DNA from: Rhizophlyctis rosea
Taxonomy: Eukaryota > Chytridiomycota > Chytridiomycetes > Rhizophlyctidales > Rhizophlyctidaceae
NCBI GenBank assembly: GCA_027596075.1
Contig: JADGJC010000389.1
Span: forward strand, 1-33,821
Direction of reading: 5' to 3'
Length of the DNA stretch: 33,821 bases
The notes under the pieces were generated by a model, which made no database searches, was not told the origin of the DNA, and worked only from the letters and a program-made list of their open reading frames with translations. Shown one piece after another: positions 33,109-33,821 of this stretch (position 1 is the first letter of the stretch; each line of letters begins with the position of its first letter). Position numbers and translations under genes: made by a program.

Positions 33109-33821
33109 CTACTTATTCCTCCCCTGCGTACACAAATAAACCATACTCCCAATGAACCGAATGACCGACAGGATCGCGACAGACCACTACAGAAAATGAA
33201 AAAAAAATAACCAATCAGTCAGACGCCAAAGACAGACCTCGCACATTAACGGAAAGGCGCAACGCAACAACCACATACCAGAACAAACGTCAAATAAGGA
33301 TTGAACGCCTTCGGATCGGGACTGATTCCCAACTTATCAGAAATAGGTTGAGTGCGCAGTATAAGAATCAAAAGACAATTCGTAATGATCCAAAACAACA
33401 CCACGCGCGTGCGGAAGAGCTTGAAGTAATCCTAGTCATGATATGTAATGTCAGGCGAAGAATGCACCAAAGACACAACAAAAAGCAAAAGAGAAGACGC
33501 GGCCCCTAATCCTCACCTCCTGCTTCAACTTCGCATCCCCACCCTTCTTCTCCTTCTCCTTCTTCTTCGGCAACTCCCTCAAAAACATCTCATACGCCGC
33601 ATCAATGTCCCCTTGATCGACGGGCAAATCAGTCGTAACGACTTGCTTCCCTTCGCCTTCTTTCTTTTTCGCTACGACGGGCGCAAGGTCGAGGGGTACG
33701 TTGTCGCCTTTTGTGCCCCAGGAGACGTCGTGGAGGTTGCAGACTGCGGTGGGGAGGGGTTGAGCATGGGGAGCGGGGGGGGGGGGGGGGGCGGGGGAGA
33801 TTAAAGAACTAGACCATAAAG
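33109..33821 (-). CDS. CHS: chitin synthase (division 1), C-terminal part only
   Basis: Plasma-membrane GT2 glycosyltransferase that polymerises GlcNAc into chitin. Only the last three exons are in the window: 33517-33743, 33279-33431 and 33109-33186, all in phase. The gene continues past the right edge through an intron that contains a G/C homopolymer. Recognition rests on CNLHDVSWGTKGDN, the signature of class I-III enzymes near the C-terminus, then a Lys/Glu-rich cytoplasmic loop (KKKEKEKKGGDAKLKQE). The paired C-terminal membrane segments follow: RTRVVLFWIITNCLLILIL and NPYLTFVL-WSVAILSVIRFIGSMVYL, the latter across a splice. It ends TQGRNK and stop. The QRRRW catalytic region is outside the window, so class and activity cannot be judged. 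Confidence 0.92.
33775..33791. repeat. G17 homopolymer
   Basis: Seventeen consecutive G on the plus strand, then C and five more G, inside the chitin synthase intron at the right edge of the window. A probable site of length error or assembly ambiguity; it is non-coding, so it does not affect the protein. Confidence 0.85.

Noticed and set aside
1..33821. CRISPR arrays, phage, integrase or bacterial operons
   Set aside because: No regularly spaced repeats, no prokaryotic gene families and no operon-like packing; the genes are spliced and eukaryotic.

Overview
The window is a piece of a fungal nuclear genome. A chitin synthase C-terminus at the right edge shows that it is fungal. All but two of the genes carry short GT-AG introns, mostly 50-120 bp, and MSH2 alone has 26 introns of 50-71 bp. 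The intron density and the mix of families fit an early-diverging (chytrid-like) or basidiomycete-type fungus better than a yeast, but the sequence does not settle this. No bacterial, viral or organellar genes, CRISPR arrays or rRNA/tRNA genes were recognised.

Layout from left to right: (1) 1-3497 minus, the N-terminal 1011 residues of a GRAM + VASt (Lam/Ysp/Aster-type) sterol-transfer protein, cut by the left edge. (2) 4696-5618 minus, a two-exon short-chain dehydrogenase. (3) 5619-12066, about 6.4 kb in which I can support no gene; it holds a 48-bp direct repeat. (4) 12067-13779 minus, an intronless phytochelatin synthase with a presequence-like N-terminus. (5) 13780-15767, intergenic, with a cluster of TGTCAA hexamers just upstream of (6) 15768-16481 plus, an unrecognised cysteine-containing protein. 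(7) 16482-20082, about 3.6 kb without a gene. (8) 20083-23950 minus, a ten-exon RNA helicase A-like DExH protein whose motifs II, III and VI are altered. (9) 24615-28949 minus, a complete 27-exon MSH2. (10) 29571-31321 plus, a SUMO-targeted ubiquitin-ligase-like RING protein divergent from MSH2, with a perfect 20-bp palindrome in the shared promoter. (11) 31787-32608 minus, a second short-chain dehydrogenase. (12) 33109 to the right edge, minus, the C-terminal exons of a chitin synthase.

The genes do not form a pathway cluster; most look like core fungal genes. The one functional pairing suggested by position is MSH2 (mismatch repair) divergently paired with a SUMO/ubiquitin genome-maintenance-type RING protein. 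The most unusual item is the DExH protein. It keeps an intact Walker A motif and a full-length open frame through ten exons, but has DETQ for DEAH, TTA for SAT and QRVYQAGH for QRxGRxGR, so it looks like a conserved pseudo-helicase. Gene models were built by hand from splice signals, frame continuity and recalled family sequence patterns. No database search was possible.
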